Part shown: in pieces, positions 26,516 to 35,139 of the stretch | Numbering within the stretch: position 1 is the first letter of the stretch | Layout: the number at the start of each line of letters is the position of its first letter | From: Thermophilibacter provencensis | GTDB lineage: Bacteria > Actinomycetota > Coriobacteriia > Coriobacteriales > Atopobiaceae | DNA length: 64,000 bases | Direction: 5' to 3' | NCBI RefSeq assembly: GCF_900128445.1 | Contig: NZ_LT671417.1 | Coordinates: 2,491,201-2,555,200 of the forward strand | Program-made: the position numbers and the translations under genes | The notes under the pieces: generated by a model | The model's database searches: none | What the model was told of the DNA's origin: nothing | The model's input: only the letters and a program-made list of their open reading frames with translations

Positions 26516-27889
26516 CTATCTTGCCACGTAACGGCCGGGGGTGGGGCCGCAGGGCTCGCCGTCGCGTGCCACGAGCTCGCCGCCCACGTAGACGAGGTGC
26601 GCCCGTCCGTGCGCCTCGAAGCCCTCCCACGGCGTGTAGTCCACGGCCTGGTGCTGCGTGGCTGCAGAGATCACCCAGCGCGCCGACGGGTCCCACACGC
26701 AGACGTCGGCAGCGGCGCCCACGGCGAGCCGCCCGCGCTCCGGCCACAGGCCGAAGACGCGCGCCGGGCCCTCGGAGAGCAGCCGGCACAGCTCCATCGG
26801 ACCGAGCTGGCCCTCGAAGGTCGTGGCCACGACGGCCGGGCGGTGCTCGATGCCGGGCCCGCCGTTGGGGATCTTGGTGAAGTCGCCGCGGCCGCGGTCC
26901 TTCTGGCCGTGCAGGTTGAACGAGCAGTGGTCCGTCGCGACGGAGTCCACCTCGCCGGCAAGCACCGCCTCGCGCAGCGCGCGCACGTCGGCCGGCTTGC
27001 GCAAGGGCGGGCTCATCACGTACTTGGCGCCCGCGAAGCCGTCGTCGCCGGACTCGAGGTAGCGGGTGTCGTCGAGCGTGAGGTACTGCGGGCAGGTCTC
27101 CACGTAGACGCCCCTCTGGCCGCGGGCGCGGGCGGCGCGCACGGCGAGAAGGCCGAGCTTCGTGGAGAGGTGCACCACGTTCACCTTGGCACCCGCGACC
27201 TGCGCCAGGTAGAGCAGCCTGCTCACCGCGTCCGCCTCGGCCTCGGCGGGACGGGAGAGCGGGTGCCCCTCCGGGCCCGCGATGCCGGCGCCCAGCACGC
27301 GCCTCTGCAGCTCGTTCACCACGTCGCCGTTCTCGCAGTGCACGCAGAGAACGGCGTCCAAGTCGCGCACGACCTCCAGGCAGCGGAGCGTCTCCGCGTC
27401 CGTGAGCCGCAGGTGGTCGTAGGCGAGGTAGGTCTTGAAGCTGCTCACGCCCGCCTCGCGCATGCGACGCATCTGGGCGGGCGAGTCCTCGCCCCACTCG
27501 GAGATGGCCATGTGGAAGCCGTAGTTGGCCGTGCAGCCGGCCCCGCTCTCCGCGCGGCGGTGCCACTCGGCCAGCGCGTCGTCCATCGTCACGCCGCGAT
27601 CGGCCGTGGCGTAGTCCACGATGCAGGTGGTGCCGCCGCAGGCCGCAGCGCGCGTGCCGGTCTCAAAGCTGTCGGCCGTCCAGTCCATGCCGGTCCAGCA
27701 CTGCAGATGGGTATGCGCGTCGATGAAGCCGGGGAACACCCAGCAGCCGCTCACGTCCTCGACCTCGTCGCCGGGCGCGGGCTCGATGTGAGCCGCAAGG
27801 CCAACGATCTTCTCGCCCTCCAGCGCGAGGTCGCCGCGGCGCAGGCCCTCCGGCGTGACCAGCGTGCCCCCGGCCAGGATTCTTCTCAC
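26516..27889 (-). CDS. Dihydropyrimidinase / hydantoinase-type amidohydrolase
   Basis: A 457-residue cyclic amidohydrolase from GTG 27889 (GGAGGG upstream). Metal ligands: DAHTHLQ; the carboxylated Lys in SSFKTYLAYD; HCENG; VVHLST; and VATDHCSFN with the catalytic Asp. In anaerobic purine-degradation clusters such an enzyme opens a cyclic ureide. Its neighbours ygeW, ygeX, ygeY and arcC fit that. The true substrate cannot be read from sequence. Confidence 0.92.
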   Translation of the reverse strand: MRRILAGGTLVTPEGLRRGDLALEGEKIVGLAAHIEPAPGDEVEDVSGCWVFPGFIDAHTHLQCWTGMDWTADSFETGTRAAACGGTTCIVDYATADRGVTMDDALAEWHRRAESGAGCTANYGFHMAISEWGEDSPAQMRRMREAGVSSFKTYLAYDHLRLTDAETLRCLEVVRDLDAVLCVHCENGDVVNELQRRVLGAGIAGPEGHPLSRPAEAEADAVSRLLYLAQVAGAKVNVVHLSTKLGLLAVRAARARGQRGVYVETCPQYLTLDDTRYLESGDDGFAGAKYVMSPPLRKPADVRALREAVLAGEVDSVATDHCSFNLHGQKDRGRGDFTKIPNGGPGIEHRPAVVATTFEGQLGPMELCRLLSEGPARVFGLWPERGRLAVGAAADVCVWDPSARWVISAATQHQAVDYTPWEGFEAHGRAHLVYVGGELVARDGEPCGPTPGRYVAR

Positions 27890-27910
27890 CGCAATCCCTC
27901 CTCTCTCGTT

Positions 27911-27943
27911 ACCTGACAAACTGCCCTGTCACCTTTGTCAGGT
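27911..27943. repeat. ACCTGACAAA palindrome
   Basis: ACCTGACAAA at 27911-27920 and its complement at 27934-27943 enclose CTGCCCTGTCACC. The right arm overlaps the stop codon of the ModE-MocA gene, so the repeat forms its 3' end. Confidence 0.75.
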
Positions 27944-28882
27944 CCTGTCGGCCAGCGCGCCCTCAAGGCGCGCCAGGTCGTCGGGCGTGTCCACGTCCGC
28001 AAGCTCCCACTCGTCGGTCGCCTCCACCAGGCGAACGCGGCACATGAGCTCGGAATGACCGTCCAGGAGGACGCGCCCTCCCGCGTCGCCCTCGAGTCCC
28101 GCCAGCGCGCCCAGCGTGTCGCTTGGCCAGAGCACCGGGTTCGCGGGCCGACCCTGCCACGCCAGCCGCACGATCGCCGTGGGCTCGTGCGTGAGCGCGC
28201 TCACCAGCGAGCGCACGCTCCCCTCGCGCAGGAGGGGCTGGTCGCCGGTCACGAAGAGGCAGCCGGCACGATGCCCCAGCGCCTCCAGGCCCGCGCGCAT
28301 CGTGTCGCTCTTGAGCGGGCCCTCCGCGCGCACGCAGCGCACGCCGAGCCGCTCGCACAGCGCCTCGACCGCGTCCCAGCGCGTGACCACCACGACGTCC
28401 AGCAGGTCCGCCGGCAGCGCAGCGAGCGTGCGCTCGAGCACCGGCGCGCCGGCCAGCGGCGCCAGGAGCTTCCCTCCCGGCTCGCCGCCGAAGCGCGCGC
28501 CCTCGCCGGACGCCATGACCACGCAGCCCAGGCGCGGCGCGTCGACAAAGCCCGAGAAGCACGTCTCGTAGGAAGCGGAGAGGGCCCGGCGGCTCGTGCG
28601 CTCGAACGCGCGGTAGCGCTCGATGAGCTCGCACGCCTCGGCCGTGAGCTGGGACCCGCCTCCCCCGGACCCGCCCACGGTCCGCTCGGTGAGCGCAAGG
28701 CCGAAGGCGCGCTCCGCGTCGCGCACGAGGCGCGTGGCCTTGGTGTAGGCCATGCCCATCTCGATGGCGGCGGCGCGGAGGCTCCCGAGCTCCCCCACGC
28801 GCTCCAGCAGGTCGACGGGACCGGGCCCGAAGACCCGGCGCCCGTCGTCATCCAGAAGATATGCCCTGAGGTCGGGTCTCAT
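27938..28882 (-). CDS. ModE-like HTH fused to MocA-type molybdenum cofactor cytidylyltransferase
   Basis: A 314-residue fusion. Residues 1-105 are a ModE N-terminal winged helix (VDLLERVGELGSLRAAAIEMGMAYTKATRLVRDAERAFGL, LTAEACELIERYRAFE). Residues 118-310 are a nucleotidyltransferase (CVVMASGEGARFGGEPGGKLLAPLAG, then CLFVTGDQPLL and DVDTPDDLARLEG). MocA attaches CMP to molybdopterin for xanthine-dehydrogenase-type enzymes. ModE domains usually sense molybdate or bind DNA; the fusion could couple cofactor synthesis to regulation. It fits the Se/Mo hydroxylase theme. Confidence 0.88.
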   Translation of the reverse strand: MRPDLRAYLLDDDGRRVFGPGPVDLLERVGELGSLRAAAIEMGMAYTKATRLVRDAERAFGLALTERTVGGSGGGGSQLTAEACELIERYRAFERTSRRALSASYETCFSGFVDAPRLGCVVMASGEGARFGGEPGGKLLAPLAGAPVLERTLAALPADLLDVVVVTRWDAVEALCERLGVRCVRAEGPLKSDTMRAGLEALGHRAGCLFVTGDQPLLREGSVRSLVSALTHEPTAIVRLAWQGRPANPVLWPSDTLGALAGLEGDAGGRVLLDGHSELMCRVRLVEATDEWELADVDTPDDLARLEGALADRT

Positions 28883-28913
28883 GCCCGCGATTCACCGTCC
28901 TTCTCGCCGAGCC

Positions 28914-28942
28914 GCCCTTCTCGCCGAGCCGGCGAGAAGGGC
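28914..28942. repeat. Inverted pair of the TTCTCGCC/GGCGAGAA motif
   Basis: GCCCTTCTCGCC (28914-28925), loop GAGCC, GGCGAGAAGGGC (28931-28942): a 12-bp stem made of two motif copies. A third copy (GTCCTTCTCGCC) is at 28897. It lies between arcC and the ModE-MocA gene and could act as a terminator or attenuator. Confidence 0.7.
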
Positions 28943-28960
28943 CCGGGGCCTGCGGCCCTC

Positions 28961-28987
28961 GTGCAAAAGTGACTGTCCCTTTTGCAC
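28961..28987. repeat. GTGCAAAAG palindrome with GACTGTCCC core
   Basis: GTGCAAAAG at 28961 and CTTTTGCAC ending 28987, centre TGACTGTCC. It is the same sequence unit as the two copies at 31225-31308. Confidence 0.8.
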
Positions 28988-28988
28988 A

Positions 28989-29930
28989 CTAACCACGTAC
29001 GATGGTACCCGTCTTGCCGGCGATGCCGTCCGCCGCGCGCTCGAGGAGCGTGATCAGTGAAGAGCGGCCCTCGCCGGACTGCGCGAACGCGAGCGCAGCC
29101 TGGACCTTGGGCAGCATCGAGCCCGGCGCGAACTGGCCCTCCTCGATGTAGCGCGCGGCGGTCTCGGGCGTGAGCTCGTCCAGCCACTGCTGGTCGGGCT
29201 TGCCAAAGTTCACGGCGACCTTCTCCACGGCCGTGAGGATCACCAGGAAGTCGGCATCCAGCTGCTCGGCCAGGCGTGCTGCCGCGAAGTCCTTGTCGAT
29301 GACGGCCGCCGCTCCCTTGAGGTGGTTGCCCTCGGTCCTGAACACGGGGATGCCTCCGCCGCCGCAGGCGATGACCACGTGATTGGTCTCGACGAGCGAG
29401 CGGATGGTGTCAAGCTCCACGATGCCCGCGGGCTTGGGAGAGGCCACCACGCGGCGATACCCGCGCCCGGCGTCCTCCACCACGTCGTAGCCGCGCTCGG
29501 CGATCATGCGCTCGGCCTCCTCGCGCGTCATGAAGGAGCCGATCGGCTTGGTGGGGTTGGCGAAGGCGGGGTCGTTGGGGTCCACCTCGACCTGCGTGAG
29601 CACGGTGGCCGCGCCCACGTCTATCCCGCGGTCGAGCATCTCCTCGCGCAGCGCGTTCTGCAGGTCGTATCCGATGTAGCCCTGGCTCATGGCCACGCAG
29701 ACCGACAGCGGGCACGGGATGTACTTCTCGGGGTCGGAGCGCGTGAGCTGCGTCATGGCCTCCTGAATCATGCCCACCTGCGGCCCGTTGCCGTGGGCAA
29801 CCACGACCTCGTTGCCCTGCTCGATGAGGTCCACGATCGCGCGCGCCGTGTGCTTGACGGCCTGCATCTGCTCGGGCAGGTTGTTGCCCAGGGCGTTCCC
29901 GCCGAGGGCGATGACGATTCTCTTACCCAT
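28989..29930 (-). CDS. arcC: Carbamate kinase ArcC
   Basis: A 313-residue carbamate kinase that makes ATP from carbamoyl phosphate. Signature blocks: IVIALGGNALG at the start, VVVAHGNGPQVG, ACGGGGIPVF with the phosphate loop, and VIDKDFAAARLAEQLDADFLVILTAVE. It directly follows ygeW in transcription order, so carbamoyl phosphate from the YgeW reaction would be turned into ATP. A palindrome lies on each side. Confidence 0.95.
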   Translation of the reverse strand: MGKRIVIALGGNALGNNLPEQMQAVKHTARAIVDLIEQGNEVVVAHGNGPQVGMIQEAMTQLTRSDPEKYIPCPLSVCVAMSQGYIGYDLQNALREEMLDRGIDVGAATVLTQVEVDPNDPAFANPTKPIGSFMTREEAERMIAERGYDVVEDAGRGYRRVVASPKPAGIVELDTIRSLVETNHVVIACGGGGIPVFRTEGNHLKGAAAVIDKDFAAARLAEQLDADFLVILTAVEKVAVNFGKPDQQWLDELTPETAARYIEEGQFAPGSMLPKVQAALAFAQSGEGRSSLITLLERAADGIAGKTGTIVRG

Positions 29931-29951
29931 GGTTCCTCTCCTGAATAGAAA

Positions 29952-29988
29952 AGTTGCCTAAAAGGGGCCTGTCCCCTTTTAGGCAACT
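29952..29988. repeat. 16-bp-arm palindrome AGTTGCCTAAAAGGGG
   Basis: AGTTGCCTAAAAGGGG (29952-29967), loop CCTGT, complement 29973-29988. It is perfect. It lies between ygeW and arcC on the same strand. Confidence 0.85.
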
Positions 29989-30004
29989 CTGGGGAATCGA
30001 GCGA

Positions 30005-31207
30005 TTAGGCCTGGTTCCAGCGGGGCTTGGCCGCGGCCTCGAGCGCCGCGAGCGTGGCCACGGGGTCCTTGACCTTCTGCAGGAAGATCATCGCCGCGAT
30101 GGCATACGGCTTGTAGCTGGCCTCCTTGTACATGCCCACGCGGTGCATGTCAAAGACGTCGGCCATGACCTCGCCGTGCTCGCAGGAGACGCCGGAGATG
30201 TCGGCGGGCAGCGGGTGCATGTAGATGGTGTCGTCGCCGTGAGCGGTCTTGGCCATGAGCTCGCGCGTGGAGCACCAGTCCATGTGGGTGGCGTTCTGGG
30301 CGAGGAGCTCCTTCTCGAGCGCCTTGATGCCGGCGTCGTCGCCCTCGGCGTAGAGGTTGGTGCGCTTCTCCATGGCGGCGTAGGGGGCCCAGCTCTTGGG
30401 GATGACGATGTCGGCGCCCTCGAAGGCCTCGGCCATGGTGTTCACCTGGCGGAACGTGCAGCCGGACTCCGCGGCGTAGGCCTTCGCGGCCTCAACGCGG
30501 TCGCCCATGAGGTCGTAGCCCTCGGGGTGGGCCAGCGTGACGTCCATGCCGAAGCGCGGGAGCAGCGAGATGAGCGACTGCGGGCAGGAGAGCGGCTTGC
30601 CGTAGCTCGGGGAGTACGCCCAGGTCACGGCCACCTTCTTGCCGCGCAGGTTCTCCAGGCCGCCGAACTCCTCGATGAGGTAGAGCATGTCGGCGGAGGA
30701 CTGGGTCGGGTGGTCGGAGTCGGACTGCAGGGAGATGAGGGTCGGGCGGTGGTCGAGCACGCCGTCCTTGTAGGCCTCGTCGACGGACTCGGCGACCTCG
30801 GCCATGTAGGCGTCTCCCTTGCCGATGTACATGTCGTCGCGGATGCCGATGACGTCGGCCATGAAGGAGATCATCGTGGCGGTCTCGCGGACGGTCTCGC
30901 CGTGCGCGATCTGGGACTTGCCCTCGTCGAGGTCCTGGAGCTGGAGGCCCAGGAGGTTCGTGGCCTTGGAGAACGAGAAGCGCGTGCGGGTGGAGTTGTC
31001 GCGGAAGAGCGAGACGGCGAGGCCGGAGTCGAAGATGCGCGGCGAGATGTTGCGCTCGCGGAGGTTGCGCAGGGCCGCGGCCACGGCGTAGAGCGCGCGG
31101 AGCTCGTCGGTGGTCTTGTCCCAGGTGTGCAGGAAGTCGGCGTTGTACATGCCGGAGAAGTCGTAGCCCTTGAGCTCGTCGAGAAGCGCGGAGAAGTCCT
31201 TGGCCAT
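30005..31207 (-). CDS. ygeW: YgeW-type knotted carbamoyltransferase
   Basis: A 400-residue member of the aspartate/ornithine carbamoyltransferase superfamily. The carbamoyl-phosphate motif is FRDNSTRTRFSF, with SDHPTQSSADML (the HPxQ motif) and MHPLPADISGVSCEHGEV near the C-terminus. The YgeW group is an unknown-substrate carbamoyltransferase found with ygeX, ygeY and arcC. AAAGGAAAC precedes ATG 31207. It probably phosphorolyses a carbamoylated amino-acid derivative to carbamoyl phosphate; that direction is inferred from the neighbouring kinase. Confidence 0.93.
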   Translation of the reverse strand: MAKDFSALLDELKGYDFSGMYNADFLHTWDKTTDELRALYAVAAALRNLRERNISPRIFDSGLAVSLFRDNSTRTRFSFSKATNLLGLQLQDLDEGKSQIAHGETVRETATMISFMADVIGIRDDMYIGKGDAYMAEVAESVDEAYKDGVLDHRPTLISLQSDSDHPTQSSADMLYLIEEFGGLENLRGKKVAVTWAYSPSYGKPLSCPQSLISLLPRFGMDVTLAHPEGYDLMGDRVEAAKAYAAESGCTFRQVNTMAEAFEGADIVIPKSWAPYAAMEKRTNLYAEGDDAGIKALEKELLAQNATHMDWCSTRELMAKTAHGDDTIYMHPLPADISGVSCEHGEVMADVFDMHRVGMYKEASYKPYAIAAMIFLQKVKDPVATLAALEAAAKPRWNQA

Positions 31208-31224
31208 GTTCGTTTCCTTTCTGC

Positions 31225-31308
31225 GTGCAAAAGGGACAGTCACTTTTGCACGGTCCGATTCTTCGGTTCTGGGGGCGTGCAAAAGTGACTGTCCCTTTTG
31301 CACGCCCC
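31225..31308. repeat. Two opposite copies of the GTGCAAAAG palindrome
   Basis: The copy at 31225-31251 reads GTGCAAAAGGGACAGTCAC and onward. The copy at 31277-31303 reads GTGCAAAAGTGACTGTCCC and onward and is extended by GGGGC/GCCCC to about 31272-31308. Each is the reverse complement of the other. They fill the ygeY-ygeW gap. Confidence 0.85.
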
Positions 31309-31316
31309 ACGCATCG

Positions 31317-32723
31317 CTACTTGATGTCGTTGTCAGTGGCGCCGGCGCGGAAGACGGTGACGTCGCCGGTCTTCTTGGACGGGTCGTAGAGGTTGAGCGC
31401 GGCGGTGTAGAGCGCGGCGCAGGTCACGAGGTCCTGCTTGTAGGTGACCTCGTTGGGTGCGTGCGCCTGGCTCTCGGCGCCGGGGCCAAAGCCCACGCAC
31501 GGGATGCCGTAGCGGCCCTGGATGGACACGCAGTTGGTGGAGAAGGTCCACTTGTCGGTCAGCGGACGGCCGGCGCGCTTGTCCATGGACGGCTCGCAGC
31601 CGATGCGTTCCTCGCCGAAGAGCTCGTGGTGGGCGTCGACGAGGGCCTGGACGTGAGCGGCGCTCTCGGCGTTGATCCACGTGGGGAAGTAGGCCTCGGT
31701 CTCGTAGACGGTGCCCTTCCAGCTGGGGCGGTCGTACATGTACATGGAGACCTTGACGTCATCGCCGTACTTCTTGACGGCGGGCAGGTCGCGGATCTCC
31801 TGGAGGCAGGAGTCCCAGGTCTCGCCGGCGGTCATGCGGCGGTCGATGGAAATCGCGCAGCTGTCGGCCACGGCGCAGCGGCTGGGCGAGGTGTAGAAGA
31901 TCTGCGACACGGTGCAGGTGCCGCGGCCCAGGAAGCGCGCGTCCTCAAAGTGCTCGGGGTTGTACTTGGGGTCGAGCATCTTGACGAGGCCCTTGATGTC
32001 GGTGGACTCGTCGCAGCCGTTGTTGTTGAGGGCGCGGACGTCGGCGATGATGTCGGCCATCTTGTAGATGGCGTTGTCGCCACGGTCGGGCGCGGAGCCG
32101 TGGCAGGAGACGCCGTGCACGTCAACGCGGATCTCCATGCGGCCGCGGTGGCCGCGATAGATGCCGCCGTCGGTGGGCTCGGTGGAGATGACGAACTCGA
32201 TCTTCTCGCGCGCGTCCTCCGGGCCGTCGAAGTACTTGTTGACGATGTACTGCCAGCACATGCCGTCGCAGTCCTCCTCCTGGACCGAGCCGACGACCAT
32301 GATCTTGTAGCCCTCGGGGATGAGGCCGAGGTCCTTCATCATCTTCGCGGCGTACGTGGCGGAGGCCATGCCGCCCTCCTGATCGGAGCCGCCGCGACCG
32401 TAGATGAGCTCGTCGGTCTCGTAGCCCTCGTAGGGGTCGGCCTCCCAGTTGTCGCGGTTGCCGATGCCCACGGTGTCGATGTGGGAGTCGATGGCGATGA
32501 TCTTGTCGCCCTCGCCCATCCAGCCGATCACGTTGCCCAGGCCGTCGACCTCGACCTTGTCAAAGCCGAGCTTCTCCATCTCGGCCTTGATGCAGGCCAC
32601 GACCTCGCCCTCCTCGCAGGACTCGGAGGGGTGGGAGATCATGGCGCGAAGGAAGGCGGTCATGTCCTTGCCATAGGCCTCCGCGGCGCTCTTGATCTCG
32701 TCGAAGTTCAGTTCCTTGGCCAT
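31317..32723 (-). CDS. ygeY: YgeY-type M20 peptidase/deacylase
   Basis: A 468-residue M20-family metallohydrolase of the YgeY group. Metal ligands: [10 protein letters not shown] (His, Asp), [11 protein letters not shown] (bridging Asp), QEEDCDGM (Glu pair) and [11 protein letters not shown]. The dimerisation domain contains [20 protein letters not shown]. The C-terminal His is in [15 protein letters not shown]. It is annotated in E. coli as a selenium-metabolism-linked hydrolase and belongs to reported anaerobic urate or purine gene sets. It probably hydrolyses an acylated intermediate feeding ygeX. Confidence 0.93.
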   Translation of the reverse strand: MAKELNFDEIKSAAEAYGKDMTAFLRAMISHPSESCEEGEVVACIKAEMEKLGFDKVEVDGLGNVIGWMGEGDKIIAIDSHIDTVGIGNRDNWEADPYEGYETDELIYGRGGSDQEGGMASATYAAKMMKDLGLIPEGYKIMVVGSVQEEDCDGMCWQYIVNKYFDGPEDAREKIEFVISTEPTDGGIYRGHRGRMEIRVDVHGVSCHGSAPDRGDNAIYKMADIIADVRALNNNGCDESTDIKGLVKMLDPKYNPEHFEDARFLGRGTCTVSQIFYTSPSRCAVADSCAISIDRRMTAGETWDSCLQEIRDLPAVKKYGDDVKVSMYMYDRPSWKGTVYETEAYFPTWINAESAAHVQALVDAHHELFGEERIGCEPSMDKRAGRPLTDKWTFSTNCVSIQGRYGIPCVGFGPGAESQAHAPNEVTYKQDLVTCAALYTAALNLYDPSKKTGDVTVFRAGATDNDIK

Positions 32724-32766
32724 TTTGCTTACGTCCTTTCTGACGCCCTCGTTACCAGTCTTCTGC

Positions 32767-32788
32767 CGAGAAGAACGCGTTCTTCTCG
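32767..32788. repeat. 22-nt perfect palindrome of the GAGAAGAACG motif
   Basis: CGAGAAGAACG fused to its own complement CGTTCTTCTCG with no loop, in the 72-nt gap between ygeX and ygeY. Confidence 0.85.
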
Positions 32789-32795
32789 CCCTTCC

Positions 32796-34010
32796 CTACT
32801 CGGCGGGGTACGCGCCATCCCACACGACCCTGCGGTAGTTCACCGGGTCCGTGTCGCCCTCGGTCGAGAAGAGCAGCACGGAACTCGTCTCGTCCAGGCC
32901 GATGGCCTCGCGGAGCTCGGCGTACTCGTCAGACTCCATGAGGGTCGTGATCAGGCCCGCTCCCACGGCGCCGGACTCGCCGGAGATGACGCGCGGGTCG
33001 CCCTTCCTGGGGGCGCCGAGCACGCGCATGCCCTTGGCGGCCACCCAGTTGGGGCAGCTCACAAACACGGACACGTGGTTGCGCAGGATGTCCCAGCCCA
33101 GCGTGTTGGGCTCGCCGCACGCCAGACCCGCCATGATCGTGGGCATGTCGCCGTCCACGATGCGCGGGTCGCCGTCGCCGGCAAGCGCGCCCTTGTAGAG
33201 GCAGGCCGCGGTGTCGGCCTCCATCACCACGAAGGTGGGCGGGTTGTCGGGGAAGAGGTTGGTGAAGTAGCCCACCACGCCGCCGGCCAGGCTGCCGACG
33301 CCGGCCTGCACGAAGACGTGCGTCGGGCGCTCCACGCCGGCTGCCGCATACTGCTCGGCCGCCTCGGAGGCCATGGTGCCGTAGCCCTCCATGATCCAGG
33401 ACGGGATCTCCTCGTAGCCGTCCCAGGCGGTGTCCTGCACGATGACGCCGTTCTCGCAGGCCTCGGCCTCGGCGGCGGCCATGCGGACGCACTCGTCGTA
33501 GTTGACGTCCTCGATGGTGACCTCGGCGCCCTCGGCGGCGATGTTGTCAAAGCGGCTCTTCACGCTGCCCTTGGGCATGTGCACGACGGCCCTCTGGCCC
33601 AGCTTGTTGGCGGCCCAGGCGACGCCGCGGCCGTGGTTGCCGTCCGTGGCGGTGAAGAAGGTGGCCTGACCGAAGTCGCGCGCCAGCTCGTCGCTCGTGA
33701 GGTAGTCGTAGGTCATCTCGGAGACCGGGCGGCCGATCTTGCCCGCGATGTAGTTGGCCATGGCGAAGGAGCCGCCGAGCACCTTGAAGGCGTTGAGGCC
33801 AAAGCGGTAGGACTCGTCCTTCACGGCCAGGTTCGCGAGGCCGAGCTCGCCCGCCAGCCGGTCCAGCTTGGCGAGCGGGGTGACGTCGTACTGCGGGAAG
33901 CTCCTGTGGAAGCTGCGCGCCGCCTCCACGTTCTCGAGGGACATGATGCCAAGGTGCTTGTCGTCGCTCTTAGGCATCTTGTTGGCGACCCACTTGATCT
34001 TCTCGCTCAA
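32796..34010 (-). CDS. ygeX: Diaminopropionate ammonia-lyase YgeX
   Basis: A 404-residue PLP enzyme converting 2,3-diaminopropionate to pyruvate and ammonia. YRFGLNAFKVLGGSFA contains the PLP Lys, FTATDGNHGRGVAWAAN binds the substrate carboxylate, and GSLAGGVVGYF is the phosphate-binding glycine loop. The chosen start is TTG 34010 (SEKIKWVANKMPKSDDKHLG), with AAGGAGG 5 nt upstream. It is the first gene of the ygeX-ygeY-ygeW-arcC block and yields pyruvate for fermentation. Confidence 0.94.
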   Translation of the reverse strand: MSEKIKWVANKMPKSDDKHLGIMSLENVEAARSFHRSFPQYDVTPLAKLDRLAGELGLANLAVKDESYRFGLNAFKVLGGSFAMANYIAGKIGRPVSEMTYDYLTSDELARDFGQATFFTATDGNHGRGVAWAANKLGQRAVVHMPKGSVKSRFDNIAAEGAEVTIEDVNYDECVRMAAAEAEACENGVIVQDTAWDGYEEIPSWIMEGYGTMASEAAEQYAAAGVERPTHVFVQAGVGSLAGGVVGYFTNLFPDNPPTFVVMEADTAACLYKGALAGDGDPRIVDGDMPTIMAGLACGEPNTLGWDILRNHVSVFVSCPNWVAAKGMRVLGAPRKGDPRVISGESGAVGAGLITTLMESDEYAELREAIGLDETSSVLLFSTEGDTDPVNYRRVVWDGAYPAE

Positions 34011-34335
34011 CGCTTCCTCCTTGTGCTCTGGCGGCTTTCCCGCCTGCGCTCTCGTGCTTGCCGTGCTTGCCAACTTTTTGTCTGGTATCCAAACAAAATG
34101 TTTGTTAGCCCATATATTCCCACTTTTCAAGCGTGTTTCAAGAGGAAATTTTGCGGTGTCGCAGACGGTACGTTTGCGGCTGCGAACGGCATGCCAGGAA
34201 GAACCACTTCATGACCAGCACACGCGACGTTCGTTCTTCTTGGCGGGGCGGCCGACCGCTCGACGCGGGAGAGCCGCCCCCAGCCCGCCGCCGCCAGAAA
34301 GAGCGGGGGACAGGGCCGCTCGCGCGCCGCGGCGG
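34011..34335. other. Promoter-side intergenic region of the ygeX cluster
   Basis: 325 nt without a convincing gene. About 34060-34140 is AT-rich and contains the symmetric CAAACAAAATGTTTG (34089-34103) and TATATT, a reasonable operator/promoter zone for ygeX. The part from 34200 on is GC-rich and featureless apart from a CCGCCGCCAG-rich stretch. Confidence 0.45.
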
Positions 34336-35094
34336 CTAGGACAGGTGGACGCGCTCGGCGACGAAGGCGTCCAGCGCCTCGACCCCCTCAAGCGACGAGG
34401 ACAGGGAGACGCGCGCGTCAGCCGTGCGGACCACGAGCCTGCGCAGCGCCCCCGACCCGTCCGGGGCGACCACGCGATCGACACCCGTGACCTCGGAGAA
34501 TGCGAACGCGCGCTCGGGGCCGAGCGTCGGCCGCACCCTCATCCCGCCCAGGTCCGCCGTCACCCCAAAACGCCACGAGCGCAGGGCGAGCGCCGCGCAG
34601 AGCAGGGAGAGGGGCGCGAGAAGGACGTTGATGAGCACCACGCCGTAGACCCCCTCGAGGGAGCCCATCACGAGGGAGAGGGCCAGCTCGGCGGCGGCGA
34701 CCAGCGCCGCCAGGAGCGTCCAGAGCGCCGCGCTCGACCGCGGCGCGCGGACCTCGACCCGGAGGTGGTGGCCCCCTTGGCACCACAGCTCCCCGTCCTC
34801 GCCGAAAAAGCGGACGTCAAAGCTGTCGCAGACCCACGGCCACAGCGAGCAGACCGCCTCGGCGACGGCAAGCCGCCGGGCGCCGTCGAGCCCGGCGGCG
34901 GTGAAGGCCCCGTCCGCGCCCAGAAACCGCATCTCGTCCGCATGCGCGCAGAACCCGTCCTCCGCGGTCATGCGCCCGGGGACGAGCGATGTGCCACCCG
35001 GCAGGCGCACGCCAAACGAGCGCTCCAGCTCCCCGAGGTCCCACTCGGAGAGCTCGACGACGAGACGGGCGTCTGTGAGCTCAGCGACCCTCAT
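34336..35094 (-). CDS. Membrane protein with possible PH-like domain
   Basis: A 252-residue protein not assigned to a named family with confidence. Residues ~1-115 are soluble. Two hydrophobic spans follow (LWTLLAALVAAAELALSLVMG and VVLINVLLAPLSLLCAALAL). The C-terminal ~75 residues are beta-rich (FGVTADLGGMRVRPTLGPERAFAFSEVTGVDRVV), similar in style to bacterial PH-like domains. It is downstream of, and overlaps the corrected frame of, the SUKH gene, so the two are probably cotranscribed. A link to contact-dependent immunity is conceivable but unsupported. Confidence 0.6.
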   Translation of the reverse strand: MRVAELTDARLVVELSEWDLGELERSFGVRLPGGTSLVPGRMTAEDGFCAHADEMRFLGADGAFTAAGLDGARRLAVAEAVCSLWPWVCDSFDVRFFGEDGELWCQGGHHLRVEVRAPRSSAALWTLLAALVAAAELALSLVMGSLEGVYGVVLINVLLAPLSLLCAALALRSWRFGVTADLGGMRVRPTLGPERAFAFSEVTGVDRVVAPDGSGALRRLVVRTADARVSLSSSLEGVEALDAFVAERVHLS

Positions 35095-35139
35095 GCGTGC
35101 CGTCCCGCCGGCTGGCCTTGGTGACGTCCTGGGTGCCCT

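Noticed and set aside
31170-34214. A 1014-codon plus-strand frame opposite ygeX and ygeY
   Set aside because: It shows the Val/Gly/Asp/His composition typical of antisense frames to Glu- and Asp-rich genes. The minus strand carries two well-supported enzymes there.
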